Assembly: GCA_910586835.1 (NCBI GenBank)
Contig: CAJUJU010000008.1
Location: forward strand, 1-64,000
Direction: 5' to 3'
Source: an uncultured Acetatifactor sp.
GTDB taxonomy: Bacteria; Bacillota; Clostridia; Lachnospirales; Lachnospiraceae
DNA: 64,000 nucleotides
How positions within the stretch are numbered: the first letter of the stretch is position 1; the number at the start of each line of letters is the position of its first letter. This document shows, one piece after another, positions 26,114 through 34,438 of this stretch. The notes beneath the pieces were generated by a model, which had not been told where the DNA came from, searched no databases, and was given only the letters and a program-made list of their open reading frames with translations. The position numbers and the translations under genes are program-made.

Positions 26114-27295
26114 TTACTGCTGTGTACCCTTTTCCGCTCTCAGCCTGTTCACAAAGTGTTCCAGCCTTCCGATGGCAATCTTCAGCTTCTCCAGGGAATA
26201 GGCATAGGATATCCTCATATACCCTTCCCCGCAATCCCCGAATGCGGTTCCCGGCACCACGGCCACCTTCTCCTCCTCCAGAAATCTGGTGGCAAACTCG
26301 TCGCTGGTCATGCCGAATTCCCTGATACAGGGAAATACATAAAACGCGCCGAAGGGCTCAAAGCAGTCCAGACCCATCTCACGGAAGGCGTTCATCAGAT
26401 ACCTTCTCCTCTGATTGTAGGCCACGCGCATCTGTGCGATATCCTCATCTCCGTTTTTCAGCGCCTCAATGGCCGCATACTGACTTGTGGTAGGCGCACA
26501 CATAATGGCAAACTGATGCAGCTTTGTCATCTGCTCAATTATCCGGGCAGGCCCGCAGGCATATCCCAGCCTCCATCCCGTCATGGCATAGGCCTTTGAA
26601 AAGCCGTTGATCAATATCGTTCTCTCCCGCATGCCGGGGAGCTCCACAATAGACACATGCTTCTCCGTATAGGTCAGTTCCCCGTAGATTTCGTCGGACA
26701 TTACAAATATATCATGTCTGACAATCACCTCGGCAATGGCCTCCAGATCCTTCCGCTCCATAATTGCGCCGGTGGGATTGTTGGGAAAGGGCAGAATCAG
26801 AAGCTTGGTTCTGTCCGTGATCGCCGCCTCCAGCTCCTCCGCGGTCAGACGGAATTCATTTTCCGCCTTCAGATCAATGATAACGGGCGTTCCCCCCGCC
26901 ATAATGGTACAGGGCTCGTAGGAGACATAGCTGGGCTGGGGAATCAGCACTTCCTCCCCCGGATTCAGCATGGCCCGCATTCCGATGTCGATAGCCTCGG
27001 AACCTCCCACGGTGATCAACACCTCCTGTATGGGGTCATAGTTCACTCCGTGCTTCCTGTTCATATAATGGCTGACCTCCTGGCGCAGCTCTTTCAGCCC
27101 TGCATTGGAGGTGTAAAAGGTTCTTCCCTTTTCCAGAGAATAGATTCCCTCGTCCCGGATATGCCAGGGCGTATCAAAATCAGGCTCGCCCACGCCCAGG
27201 GAAATTGCGTCCTTCATCTCGCTGACAATGTCAAAAAATTTCCGTATTCCGGATGGTTTAATTCCCACAATTTTATCTGCTAACGGATTTCTCAT
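26114..27295 (-). CDS. Class I/II PLP aminotransferase
   Basis: 393 residues, AspC/PatA-like fold I. PLP lysine K234 in INGFSKAYAMTGWRLGY; PNNPTGAIM, DEIYGELTY and the C-terminal arginine in GYMRISYA bind cofactor and the alpha-carboxylate. Substrate probably an aspartate, aromatic or N-acetyl-diaminopimelate-type amino acid; not resolvable. Its ATG overlaps the stop of the Lrp gene (ATGA), so expression is coupled to that regulator. Confidence 0.93.
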   Translation of the reverse strand: MRNPLADKIVGIKPSGIRKFFDIVSEMKDAISLGVGEPDFDTPWHIRDEGIYSLEKGRTFYTSNAGLKELRQEVSHYMNRKHGVNYDPIQEVLITVGGSEAIDIGMRAMLNPGEEVLIPQPSYVSYEPCTIMAGGTPVIIDLKAENEFRLTAEELEAAITDRTKLLILPFPNNPTGAIMERKDLEAIAEVIVRHDIFVMSDEIYGELTYTEKHVSIVELPGMRERTILINGFSKAYAMTGWRLGYACGPARIIEQMTKLHQFAIMCAPTTSQYAAIEALKNGDEDIAQMRVAYNQRRRYLMNAFREMGLDCFEPFGAFYVFPCIREFGMTSDEFATRFLEEEKVAVVPGTAFGDCGEGYMRISYAYSLEKLKIAIGRLEHFVNRLRAEKGTQQ

Positions 27296-27774
27296 GGCGT
27301 AATCATCTCCCTTTCATCTTCTTTCCGGCGGGAGAGCATGGTGCCGTGATCCTTATACTTTTTCAGTATAAAGTGGGTCGCCGTGCTGAGCACCTGCTCC
27401 ATGGTGGCCAGCTTGTCGGACACAAAGGAAGAAACCTCCCGGAGTGTCTTTCCTTCCAGGATCACCATGAGATCGTATCCGCCGGACATCAGATACACGC
27501 TCTGTACCTCGGGATACTTTTCAATCCGCTGTGCCACGCTGTCAAAGCCCTGGCCTCTCTGGAGCGTCACACGCACCTCGATCAGTGCGGACACTTTGTC
27601 AATGTCTGTATTCTCCCAGTTGATCATCGCGTGGTAGCCGCAGATAACCCCCTCACTCTCCAGCGCAGCCAGCTCACTGACCACATCCGTCTCCTGAACC
27701 CCCAGAAGCACAGCCAGTTCCTTTAAGTCAATTCGTCCGTTTTTTTCGATAATCGCAAGTAATTCGTCTCTCAT
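27292..27774 (-). CDS. Lrp/AsnC family regulator
   Basis: 160 residues. N-terminal winged HTH (LLAIIEKNGRIDLKELAVLLG), then a RAM/ligand-binding domain (VSALIEVRV, VYLMSGGYDLMVILEG). Amino-acid-responsive regulator, probably of this operon. Start MRDELLA chosen for GGAGG 7 nt upstream. Its stop overlaps the aminotransferase start, so the aminotransferase substrate is a candidate effector. Confidence 0.92.
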   Translation of the reverse strand: MRDELLAIIEKNGRIDLKELAVLLGVQETDVVSELAALESEGVICGYHAMINWENTDIDKVSALIEVRVTLQRGQGFDSVAQRIEKYPEVQSVYLMSGGYDLMVILEGKTLREVSSFVSDKLATMEQVLSTATHFILKKYKDHGTMLSRRKEDEREMITP

Positions 27775-27815
27775 GTTATATCCTCCATCCTCTTTTACCT
27801 GTCTATACACTTACA

Positions 27816-28877
27816 CTAATGCAATGTTTCCGACAGCCAACGATAAATTTCATCCTGCCCCGGCCGGTCCATATATCGGATCTCACCGTCATTTCGAATG
27901 ATTCGGTCGTTGCTCTCCGTAAGCTTTCCCACCACAACCGCCGGAATGCCCTCCGCCTCCAGCGCGGCCGCCAGGCTTTGTCCGTCCCACGCGGTCATCA
28001 CCAGACTTCCGCCGGACAAAAGCCCATAGGGATTTACATTACAGCATTCGCACACCTCCACCGTCTCCTGTCTCAGGGGCAGCTTTTTCAGATCTATTGT
28101 CAGTCCGGCACCTGCCCGCTGCGCAAGCTCCCACAGAGCTCCAAGGATGCCTCCCTCCGAAGCATCATGCATGGCGCAGACACCGGACTTCACCGCGGTG
28201 GCGGCCTCCGGAATCACGGAAAGCCACCTGTCAAAGCCTGCTGCCTCCTCCACAAAATACGCCGGATAACGGGACAGCAGACGCTCCCGGTTCCTTCTCG
28301 CCAGAATCGCCGTGCCCTCCAGACCAATCCACTTGCTCACCACAATATCCTGCCCGGGAGCAGGCGTCCCGGAATGCCGTCTGCCTTCCGGCTCTGAGTC
28401 TGCCGATCCGGCTTCCCCTGCCTCAAAGGGCAGCCCGTGCCCCGTGACCACCGCAACCGCCGACTTTACCGCGCCGCTTATACGGGTCTGGCCCCCCGCA
28501 ATGCGCACATCCAGCTCCTGACATTTTACCTCGGCCTCCTGCATCAGGTTCCTGATATCGGCCTCCTCCGCCGTCTCCGGCAAAACCAGCGCCATCCTGA
28601 TTTCCTTCATTCCGGCCCCGCCTGCGGCAAGATTGTTGGCACACCTCTGGATCAGCTGCCCTATGCCAGCCACGGCATCCGCGGATGTCTCCCTCCCTGC
28701 CGCATTCATCAAAACTGCAGCCTCCTGTACACAAACCGCCACGGAACCGGACTCCGGAAACGGGAAAACGGCGCAGTCTTCCCCCAGCCCTGCGCCATCC
28801 GCTCTTTTTCCTGTTTTGTTTATCTGTCTCAAAACAGAGCGTTTCAAAACATTCTCCGGCAATTTACCGATTCTCAT
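27816..28877 (-). CDS. AIR-synthase-like (HypE/ThiL superfamily) protein
   Basis: 353 residues. N-terminal ATP-binding half (GEDCAVFPFPE, GGAGMKEIRMAL, VRIAGGQTRIS) and C-terminal half (GVCAMHDASEGGILGALWE, NPYGLLSGGSLVM) of the PurM superfamily. HypE itself ends in a cysteine-containing tail that is absent here, and no hyp genes are nearby, so it is not the hydrogenase maturation factor. ATP-dependent amide or phosphoryl chemistry is expected; substrate unknown. Lies 21 nt after vanW and 41 nt before lrp. Confidence 0.85.
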   Translation of the reverse strand: MRIGKLPENVLKRSVLRQINKTGKRADGAGLGEDCAVFPFPESGSVAVCVQEAAVLMNAAGRETSADAVAGIGQLIQRCANNLAAGGAGMKEIRMALVLPETAEEADIRNLMQEAEVKCQELDVRIAGGQTRISGAVKSAVAVVTGHGLPFEAGEAGSADSEPEGRRHSGTPAPGQDIVVSKWIGLEGTAILARRNRERLLSRYPAYFVEEAAGFDRWLSVIPEAATAVKSGVCAMHDASEGGILGALWELAQRAGAGLTIDLKKLPLRQETVEVCECCNVNPYGLLSGGSLVMTAWDGQSLAAALEAEGIPAVVVGKLTESNDRIIRNDGEIRYMDRPGQDEIYRWLSETLH

Positions 28878-28898
28878 GCTCTATTTGTCCTTCGTCTT

Positions 28899-30371
28899 CT
28901 ATTGTGCCGCCTCGGTGTTCTCGGGAGCAGGCGGAGCCGTCAGCGCTGCTATCACGCTCTTTACCTGATCCACGCTTCCCGTACCGATAGCCGCCATAAT
29001 CTGTTCATAGGCTCCGGGATCCTCCGTTGCAGTACCCACCGTAGCGCTTCTGGGCACCATCTTATATCTGCTGTTGTTCACCTCCGTGCGGCTTACTTCC
29101 TCGCCGTTCACCGTGACTATCTTCCAGAGCTTTGCCCTGTAACCGATGTGCGCGCCCTCTGTCACAAGATAGCCGATGGGTTTGGAGGCGTCTGCATAAA
29201 TATCGTCGGAGGAGGGCTTCATAACCTCAAGGATCTCACTCTCATAGCGAACCTCCCGCCCCGCTTCCCTGGTCTCTTTCCCATAGATGGTAAAGGTAAT
29301 CTTCTTGTCCTGGGTCACTCCCTCAATATACACCGGATAGTCCAGGTTGTTCACGAATTTGAAATCCTTGCCTGAGCTCTCCGCAATGGCGGCATCCGCG
29401 GAAGGATCCACATAGGACACTATCATGGAGTGATTATAGCGCTTCGTAACCTCAAGCTCTGCCCTCAGCACCGTGTTGTACAGTGTGGTAGATACCTGGC
29501 AGATGCCGCCCCCCAGACTGTCTACCACCTTGCCGCTGACATAGGAGCCCGCCATATAGTAGCCGTTTTTTTCCGTAAAGGGTGACACCGTGTCATAGGT
29601 GGAAAACTCTTCTCCCGGATATAGCGTGGTTCCGTTGATGAGCTTGCAGCCATTTTCCACATTTGCGCATCGGGAAGAATTGGAGGAGGAGTAGGATGTG
29701 GTAAAGGTGCCCAGCACATCCGTTATCTGCGCCAGCTCCTCCGCGTTTCCCCTGGGTTCTTCCACCCGCACATTCAGCGGAATGGTGCACGGCTGACAGT
29801 CCCAGTCTTCCGTGAGCAGGTCGTTGATCACATCAATGGAGGTCTCCACGTCCAGACGGTAGCCTGTTTTTCCCTCCGTCACCTGAAACTGTCCGTCAAT
29901 CCTCTGCAGTGAGGCGTCCACTGCCTCCGTGTCGTAAACTGCGCACTTTTCCAGCAAAAGGTCGCTGACCGCCTGCAGATCCAGGGACAGCTCTATGGGA
30001 AAGACCTTGTTTTCATATTCCAGATCCTTCAGCACACGATAGCGCTCGATCACGTTTCCCCGGGTGCCGATCTGTGCCGCCTCCGTCACAAGCTCCGGAT
30101 TTGCCCAGGCGATCCCCAGATCTCCCGCTGTGACCCCCACCTCTGTGTCTGCCGCTGCCAGCAGGGTGATTTCCACATCCTGCAGTCCGGCTACATACGC
30201 TTCCACCGCGGCTAAGGCCTCCGCCTGGGTCTTTCCGGACAGGTCTATGCTGCCGGCAAAAATACCGGCTTTTATGGTGCCCTCTTCCGCCGCCTGCACG
30301 GCTGCGCCCGACCCCAAAAGGCAGATCAGCAGAAGAAGCATTCCTCCTGCTCTCTTGGCAAATCTTTTCAT
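28899..30371 (-). CDS. VanW family protein with G5 domain
   Basis: 490 residues. Signal peptide or N-terminal anchor (MKRFAKRAGG then a leucine-rich stretch to AAVQAAEE), two peptidoglycan-binding-4-like repeats (about 30-210), the VanW domain (about 230-370: YPGEEFSTYDTVSPFTEKNG, LGGGICQVSTTLYNTVLRA) and a C-terminal G5-type strand pair (YLVTEGAHIGYRAKLWKI, SRTEVNNSRYK). Exported cell-wall protein of unknown activity, common in Clostridia. Lies 21 nt after the micro-membrane protein gene. Confidence 0.92.
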   Translation of the reverse strand: MKRFAKRAGGMLLLLICLLGSGAAVQAAEEGTIKAGIFAGSIDLSGKTQAEALAAVEAYVAGLQDVEITLLAAADTEVGVTAGDLGIAWANPELVTEAAQIGTRGNVIERYRVLKDLEYENKVFPIELSLDLQAVSDLLLEKCAVYDTEAVDASLQRIDGQFQVTEGKTGYRLDVETSIDVINDLLTEDWDCQPCTIPLNVRVEEPRGNAEELAQITDVLGTFTTSYSSSNSSRCANVENGCKLINGTTLYPGEEFSTYDTVSPFTEKNGYYMAGSYVSGKVVDSLGGGICQVSTTLYNTVLRAELEVTKRYNHSMIVSYVDPSADAAIAESSGKDFKFVNNLDYPVYIEGVTQDKKITFTIYGKETREAGREVRYESEILEVMKPSSDDIYADASKPIGYLVTEGAHIGYRAKLWKIVTVNGEEVSRTEVNNSRYKMVPRSATVGTATEDPGAYEQIMAAIGTGSVDQVKSVIAALTAPPAPENTEAAQ

Positions 30372-30392
30372 AATAATCCTCGCATTGAAATA

Positions 30393-30497
30393 CTAGAGAA
30401 AATATGCTACAGTGGGTATGACCATTGCCATGATCAAAATCACAATGATGACCACCGAAAAACGCTGTCTGGTTTTTTTATTGTTCATGTTAAACAT
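30393..30497 (-). CDS. 34-residue single-span membrane protein (Prli42-like)
   Basis: Begins MFNMNNKKTRQRFS, then a hydrophobic segment of about 20 residues (VVIIVILIMAMVIPTVAYFL) and stop. AGGAGA lies 5 nt before the ATG, and a strong promoter lies upstream. The build, short basic cytoplasmic end plus one C-terminal span, is that of the stressosome-linked Prli42/DUF4044 micro-proteins; homology cannot be proven at this length. First gene of the vanW operon, 21 nt before vanW. Confidence 0.75.
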   Translation of the reverse strand: MFNMNNKKTRQRFSVVIIVILIMAMVIPTVAYFL

Positions 30498-30550
30498 AGC
30501 CGTCTCCTGACTTCCCCAAAGGGGCGTGTGTACTTAAACTCTGAAAGGAT

Positions 30551-30579
30551 ATTATATATGAATATATTCATTTTTGCAA
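30551..30579 (-). promoter_or_regulatory. Promoter of the micro-protein/vanW operon
   Basis: Minus-strand TTGCAA (30574-30579), 17 bp, TATAAT (30551-30556). The spacer contains the palindrome atgaatatattcat, which is also the start of the plus-strand gene at 30558, so the promoter overlaps that gene's start codon. Confidence 0.7.
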
Positions 30580-31175
30580 GCTTTATCACGGTTCTGATCC
30601 TCACCACAGTCAGTCTGAAAAAGCAGGCCAAACTGGCAAAAAACAGGGATAAGGAGTTCTGGGGCCGGGAAGCCCGGGCCAACGCCGTCCGCAAAAAGCC
30701 GCTGGATAAGCTGAACTATATCAACATCCCTCTGGAAGCATTTCCCACGCATCTGCTGAACGAGAATCAGAATGTAATGGAATGTATCAATATACTGGAA
30801 TCCCTTACCTCACAGAAGATCGTTAACCTCACCGGCTGGAGCAATACCGATCTGAAGCTGGAATACGGCACTGCCAACATCAATGTGCTGACGGAATACG
30901 ACCAGAATTACACCCTGCTTGTGCGCACCCTGCAGAAATGGGCGGATATTCTGGTTGAAAACGGTTATGCCAAGGAGGCTTCTCTCCTGATGGAGTTCGC
31001 CATCACCACGGATACGGATATCAGCCGCACCTACTATCTGCTGGCGGATTACTATGCCTCCACAAAGCAGTACCGTGAAATCGACAGACTTTGTGAGATC
31101 GCCGGTGGGCTGCGCTCCGGCAATCGCAGCATTATCGTAAAACACCTGCGGGAAAAATATCCCGATGTTTTCTGA
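30558..31175 (+). CDS. Membrane-anchored hypothetical protein, 205 residues
   Basis: N-terminal membrane segment (MNIFIFASFITVLILTTVSL), then a basic stretch (KKQAKLAKNRDKEFWGREA) and an alpha-helical cytoplasmic or surface domain with a TPR-like end (AKEASLLMEFAITT, RTYYLLADYYASTKQYREI). Start at 30558 is favoured by AAAGGA 8 nt upstream. The name of the family was not recognised; similar length and layout occur in other Lachnospiraceae to my knowledge, but no function is known. It diverges from the vanW operon and is convergent with the radical SAM gene 10 nt away. Confidence 0.8.
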   Translation: MNIFIFASFITVLILTTVSLKKQAKLAKNRDKEFWGREARANAVRKKPLDKLNYINIPLEAFPTHLLNENQNVMECINILESLTSQKIVNLTGWSNTDLKLEYGTANINVLTEYDQNYTLLVRTLQKWADILVENGYAKEASLLMEFAITTDTDISRTYYLLADYYASTKQYREIDRLCEIAGGLRSGNRSIIVKHLREKYPDVF

Positions 31176-31185
31176 AGCTGCCTTG

Positions 31186-33933
31186 TCAGACATCTCTGCC
31201 GTACTGTTCCAGAAGCTTATCGGTGAGACGGCTTGCCTCACTTCTGGTCAGATGATCTATTTCCACATCCAGAATTATTTTATGCCGCTCTGCCAGCCAA
31301 TATAACCTCTCCTTCTGAGATTTTGACGCCGGCTGATCCCTTTTCACCTGAAAGAAGAGCTCCCCGGGGCGAAACAGTCCCTCCGACTCCGAGTAAAATT
31401 CCTCCGTCAGTCTGCGGTACAGAAGATCTGTAGCCTCCGCATCTGCCAGGGCCCGGTGGGCCCGGTGGGGAATCCGGTAATAAAGACAGAGCGCGTCAAG
31501 GCTCCGGCTCTCCAGCCGGGACAGGTACTTTCTGGCTATCTTCAGCGTATCTATGGCTTTTTTCTCAAAGCATTGCTTCCGATCCACCGCCGCCTTCTTC
31601 AGAAACGAAAAGTCAAACAATATACTGTGTCCCAGAAGAGGAAGCTCCCCCAGGAAGGAAAACAGCTCCGGAAGCACCTCCTCCAGATACGGCGCGTCCT
31701 TCAGGTCCTCGTCGGTGATGCCGGTGAGCTCCGTGATCCGCTGTTCCAGCCTTCTTCCGGGATTGACAAGGGTGGAAAAAGTGTCTGTAATGTTCCCCTG
31801 CACCACCTTTACCGCCCCGATCTCAATGATTCTGTCCCTCTTGGGGTTCAGCCCGGTGGTCTCCAGGTCAATGCTGACATAGGCCTCCATCCCGCCGGCG
31901 TCCTGCCTTAGCAGTGCCTGACATTGCTCCGGCGCCGCTTCCTCCGCCGCTCCCGGGAATACTATCTCACCTTTCCGCGCCGTCTGCCTGCACTCATCCG
32001 CTGCCTCTCCCGTACCGTCCGGCATCCGTACCGCCAGCGTCCTTGCCTCCGCGTTCAGGGGATTTCTGTGCCGGTAGTCAAAAAGCACATAGTGCACGGC
32101 CGCTTCCTCCCCGGCTTCCCCATCCCGGTCTCCCGGAAAAATCTGCCGGAGTGTCAGCCGGGAAAAGGGCTCCAGATGCGTCAGCCGGCTCAGCTGCTTT
32201 CCGTCGCAGCCTTCATAATCCGGCAGATATTCCCGTTTCTTTTCTTCCTGTCGGTAAAAACTTCTGGTCACATCCCGATAAGGGGTTAGATCGGATGCAA
32301 ATTCCGGTCTGCTCTTCAAATTTTCCCGAAGATACAGATCCAGGGTCAGCAGTTCCCTGTAGAGGGGCAGCCGCTCTTCGTCATACCGCGCCGCAAATGC
32401 AAGCAGCACATGATACCTGTACACCCGGGCAGAGCTTCCCGCCCCAACTCCCATCTGCCCGCCGAAGCCGGCATGCGGGTCAGGACTGTGAACCGTACTT
32501 TTCACACCACATCCCTCCTGCAGGTAAAACGCCGCCAGCTTGTCATACATGGCAAAGGGACTGTCAAAGGCGCTTTCCAGCACGGGAAGCGTCCGGGTAA
32601 ACTGTCCGCTGTTGTAATACAGCTCCACCATTTCCTCCACGCCCTTCAGGCGCAGAATGTCCTCATAGTCAAGCCACCTGGTGCAGAGCACCTCATAGGG
32701 AGGACTGTCCAGGCAGCGGATTCCGAATTCCTCCGCCCGCTCCCACATTTCCGATCCCTTAAGCACTTTCAGAAAACCCAGCTGAAGCTGCTCCGGTCTC
32801 ATGCCATATACTCTGTCAAAGGAATTGCGGAAGCACTCCATATCCTCAAAAGGCAGCCCGGCAATCAGATCAAGATGACGGTGTATATTCCCGCCCTTTC
32901 CGATCTCCGCCACAATCCGCTCCAGCCTTTCCATATCCGAAACCCGACGAACGGCCCGAAGCGTGTCAGGGTTCGTGGACTGCACCCCGATCTCCAGCTG
33001 CACAAGTCCGGGCCGCATGGTATGCAGCAGCTCCAGCTCCTGTTCGTTCAGGATATCCGCGGAGATTTCAAAGTGAAAATTAGTGACGCCATTGTCATTA
33101 TCCCTCAGATACTTCCAGACTGCCATGGCGTGGGCATGATTGCAGTTAAAGGTTCTGTCTACAAACTTCACCTGTTTTACCCGGGAATCCAGGAAAAACT
33201 GCAATTCTTTTTTTACCGCACCGATGTCCCGGATGCGCACTGATTTTTCTATGGAGGAAAGACAATAGCTGCAGCTGTAGGGACAGCCCCGGCTGGACTC
33301 ATAATAAATGATTCTGTTCTCAAAGGGAGCAAGATCCCCGTAGAGAAAGGGAACGCTGCTCATATCCAGGAGCTGCCTGGCAGGCGTGGGTCCTGTGTGC
33401 AGGTATAATCCCGGAATATCCTCCAACCGCTTTTTTCTGACCCCACTCCCTTTTTCCGCTCCGTCCTTGTCACCTTCCGCCGGCTTCCGGCCTCCTTCAG
33501 CCGCAGAACCCTCTGCTGCCGCTCCCGCCGTCCCATGGCGGGAATCCAGATACCAGGCGGCAAGCTCCCGGAAGGTAGCCTCCCCCTCCCCGACCATAAT
33601 GCCGGTCAGTTTGGGATACTGCGCCAGAAGCCTGTCCGCATCATAAGTTACCTCCGGCCCGCCCAGCCACAGTGCCGTCCCGGGCAGAAGCTTTGGAAGC
33701 TCCGCGAGAAGCTGCCGCACAAATGTCCAGTTCCAGATGTAGCAGGAGAAGCCGATCACATCCGGCTTTCTGCGGTAAATATCCTCCAGAATGTCCTGCA
33801 GCTGCTGATTAATGGTATACTCCGCCAGCTCGATATGCCTGGCCGCCTCTACTCCGGCATATCCGCGAAGACTGTAGATTGCCGGGTTGGAATGGATATA
33901 TTTTGCATTGATTGCCACCAAAAGGAGTTTCAT
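31186..33933 (-). CDS. B12-binding radical SAM protein fused to a DEDDh 3'-5' exonuclease
   Basis: 915 residues in one open frame. Residues 1-130: B12-binding-like Rossmann domain (IGFSCYIWN, GGPEVTYDADR). Residues 205-450: radical SAM with C217/C221/C224 in RGCPYSCSYC. Residues about 450-660: DUF4080-like end (VLFDYRHRNPL). Residues 682-915: exonuclease with D689/E691 (YVSIDLETTGL), LLGHSILFDFSFLK, and HRAHRALADAEAT, plus a C-terminal tail found in free-standing exonucleases. The second half begins with Met (31890) as separate exonucleases do, so an ancestral two-gene arrangement is likely. Preceded by a T-box and a proS remnant. Confidence 0.88.
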   Translation of the reverse strand: MKLLLVAINAKYIHSNPAIYSLRGYAGVEAARHIELAEYTINQQLQDILEDIYRRKPDVIGFSCYIWNWTFVRQLLAELPKLLPGTALWLGGPEVTYDADRLLAQYPKLTGIMVGEGEATFRELAAWYLDSRHGTAGAAAEGSAAEGGRKPAEGDKDGAEKGSGVRKKRLEDIPGLYLHTGPTPARQLLDMSSVPFLYGDLAPFENRIIYYESSRGCPYSCSYCLSSIEKSVRIRDIGAVKKELQFFLDSRVKQVKFVDRTFNCNHAHAMAVWKYLRDNDNGVTNFHFEISADILNEQELELLHTMRPGLVQLEIGVQSTNPDTLRAVRRVSDMERLERIVAEIGKGGNIHRHLDLIAGLPFEDMECFRNSFDRVYGMRPEQLQLGFLKVLKGSEMWERAEEFGIRCLDSPPYEVLCTRWLDYEDILRLKGVEEMVELYYNSGQFTRTLPVLESAFDSPFAMYDKLAAFYLQEGCGVKSTVHSPDPHAGFGGQMGVGAGSSARVYRYHVLLAFAARYDEERLPLYRELLTLDLYLRENLKSRPEFASDLTPYRDVTRSFYRQEEKKREYLPDYEGCDGKQLSRLTHLEPFSRLTLRQIFPGDRDGEAGEEAAVHYVLFDYRHRNPLNAEARTLAVRMPDGTGEAADECRQTARKGEIVFPGAAEEAAPEQCQALLRQDAGGMEAYVSIDLETTGLNPKRDRIIEIGAVKVVQGNITDTFSTLVNPGRRLEQRITELTGITDEDLKDAPYLEEVLPELFSFLGELPLLGHSILFDFSFLKKAAVDRKQCFEKKAIDTLKIARKYLSRLESRSLDALCLYYRIPHRAHRALADAEATDLLYRRLTEEFYSESEGLFRPGELFFQVKRDQPASKSQKERLYWLAERHKIILDVEIDHLTRSEASRLTDKLLEQYGRDV

Positions 33934-33955
33934 TGTTTTTCCTTTCCTTCCCCCG

Positions 33956-34066
33956 CTATTCAGCATTTTTCAGATAACCGCCCCGCACCATCAGCGCATG
34001 GCTGTCAACAATGCAGTCCGACGGCCTTTCCCGGAAGCGATCTCCCACCATCTTTTCCAGTTTCAC
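33956..34066 (-). pseudogene. proS: N-terminal remnant of prolyl-tRNA synthetase
   Basis: GTG start at 34066 with AAGGAGG 8 nt upstream, then 36 codons and TAG. The text VKLEKMVGDRFRERPSDC followed by SHALMVRGGYLKNA matches the first residues of clostridial-type ProRS, which should continue for over 450 residues. The homology stops at the end of GGYLKN, as expected for a deletion joining the next gene. The remnant keeps its own T-box, promoter, start codon and ribosome site. It might still be translated as a leader peptide. Confidence 0.85.
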
Positions 34067-34362
34067 AATTGACACCTCCTTTTAAATAAAAAAGCCCTAA
34101 GCCAACCTTATGTCAGCTTAGGGCGAACGATAATCAAGTCCGCGGTACCACCTAAATTCGGAAAGACTCCGCACTCTCCGGCACAGGCGAAAACACCAAT
34201 GCCCTGTCTCTGTAACGGGAGATCCCGGCGCGGCTTACTGCAATTTCGGCCTGCGGCTCAAAGACGGGTTGGGCATCCCTTGCATAAAGGCTCGCACCTG
34301 CCGCCTTCTCTCTGATAATCCGGAATACTTACTGTTTCTTCTCATAGCCTTTGTGTTCAATT
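34067..34362 (-). promoter_or_regulatory. T-box leader (tRNA-sensing riboswitch, probably proline)
   Basis: Minus strand, about 295 nt. Stem I elements (AGAGAG, GGTGCGAGCC) come first; the conserved T-box AGGTGGTACCGCG is at 34141-34153; the terminator GCCCTAAGC / GCTTAGGGC plus TTTTTT is at 34088-34124; TTTAGG before the T-box can pair with CCCTAA to form the antiterminator. A CCG at 34247-34249, followed by A, could be the proline specifier, tentatively. Uncharged tRNA binding should allow readthrough into what lies downstream. Confidence 0.93.
34088..34124 (-). terminator. T-box terminator hairpin
   Basis: Nine-pair stem gccctaagc/gcttagggc with a 13-nt loop followed by six T on the minus strand, 20 nt before the proS remnant start. 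Confidence 0.9.
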
Positions 34363-34368
34363 TCCGAA

Positions 34369-34397
34369 ACTATACCACATAATTTTACAGCTGTCAA
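34369..34397 (-). promoter_or_regulatory. Promoter of the T-box transcript
   Basis: Minus-strand TTGACA (34392-34397, perfect), 17 bp, TATAGT (34369-34374). It starts about 40 nt after the galT stop. Confidence 0.85.
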
Positions 34398-34438
34398 CAC
34401 TCCCTGCGAAGACGGTCAGCCACATCCTGCAGGCACGC

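Noticed and set aside
27816..28877. Assignment as HypE (hydrogenase maturation)
   Set aside because: The conserved C-terminal cysteine tail of HypE is absent and no hyp or hydrogenase genes are present.
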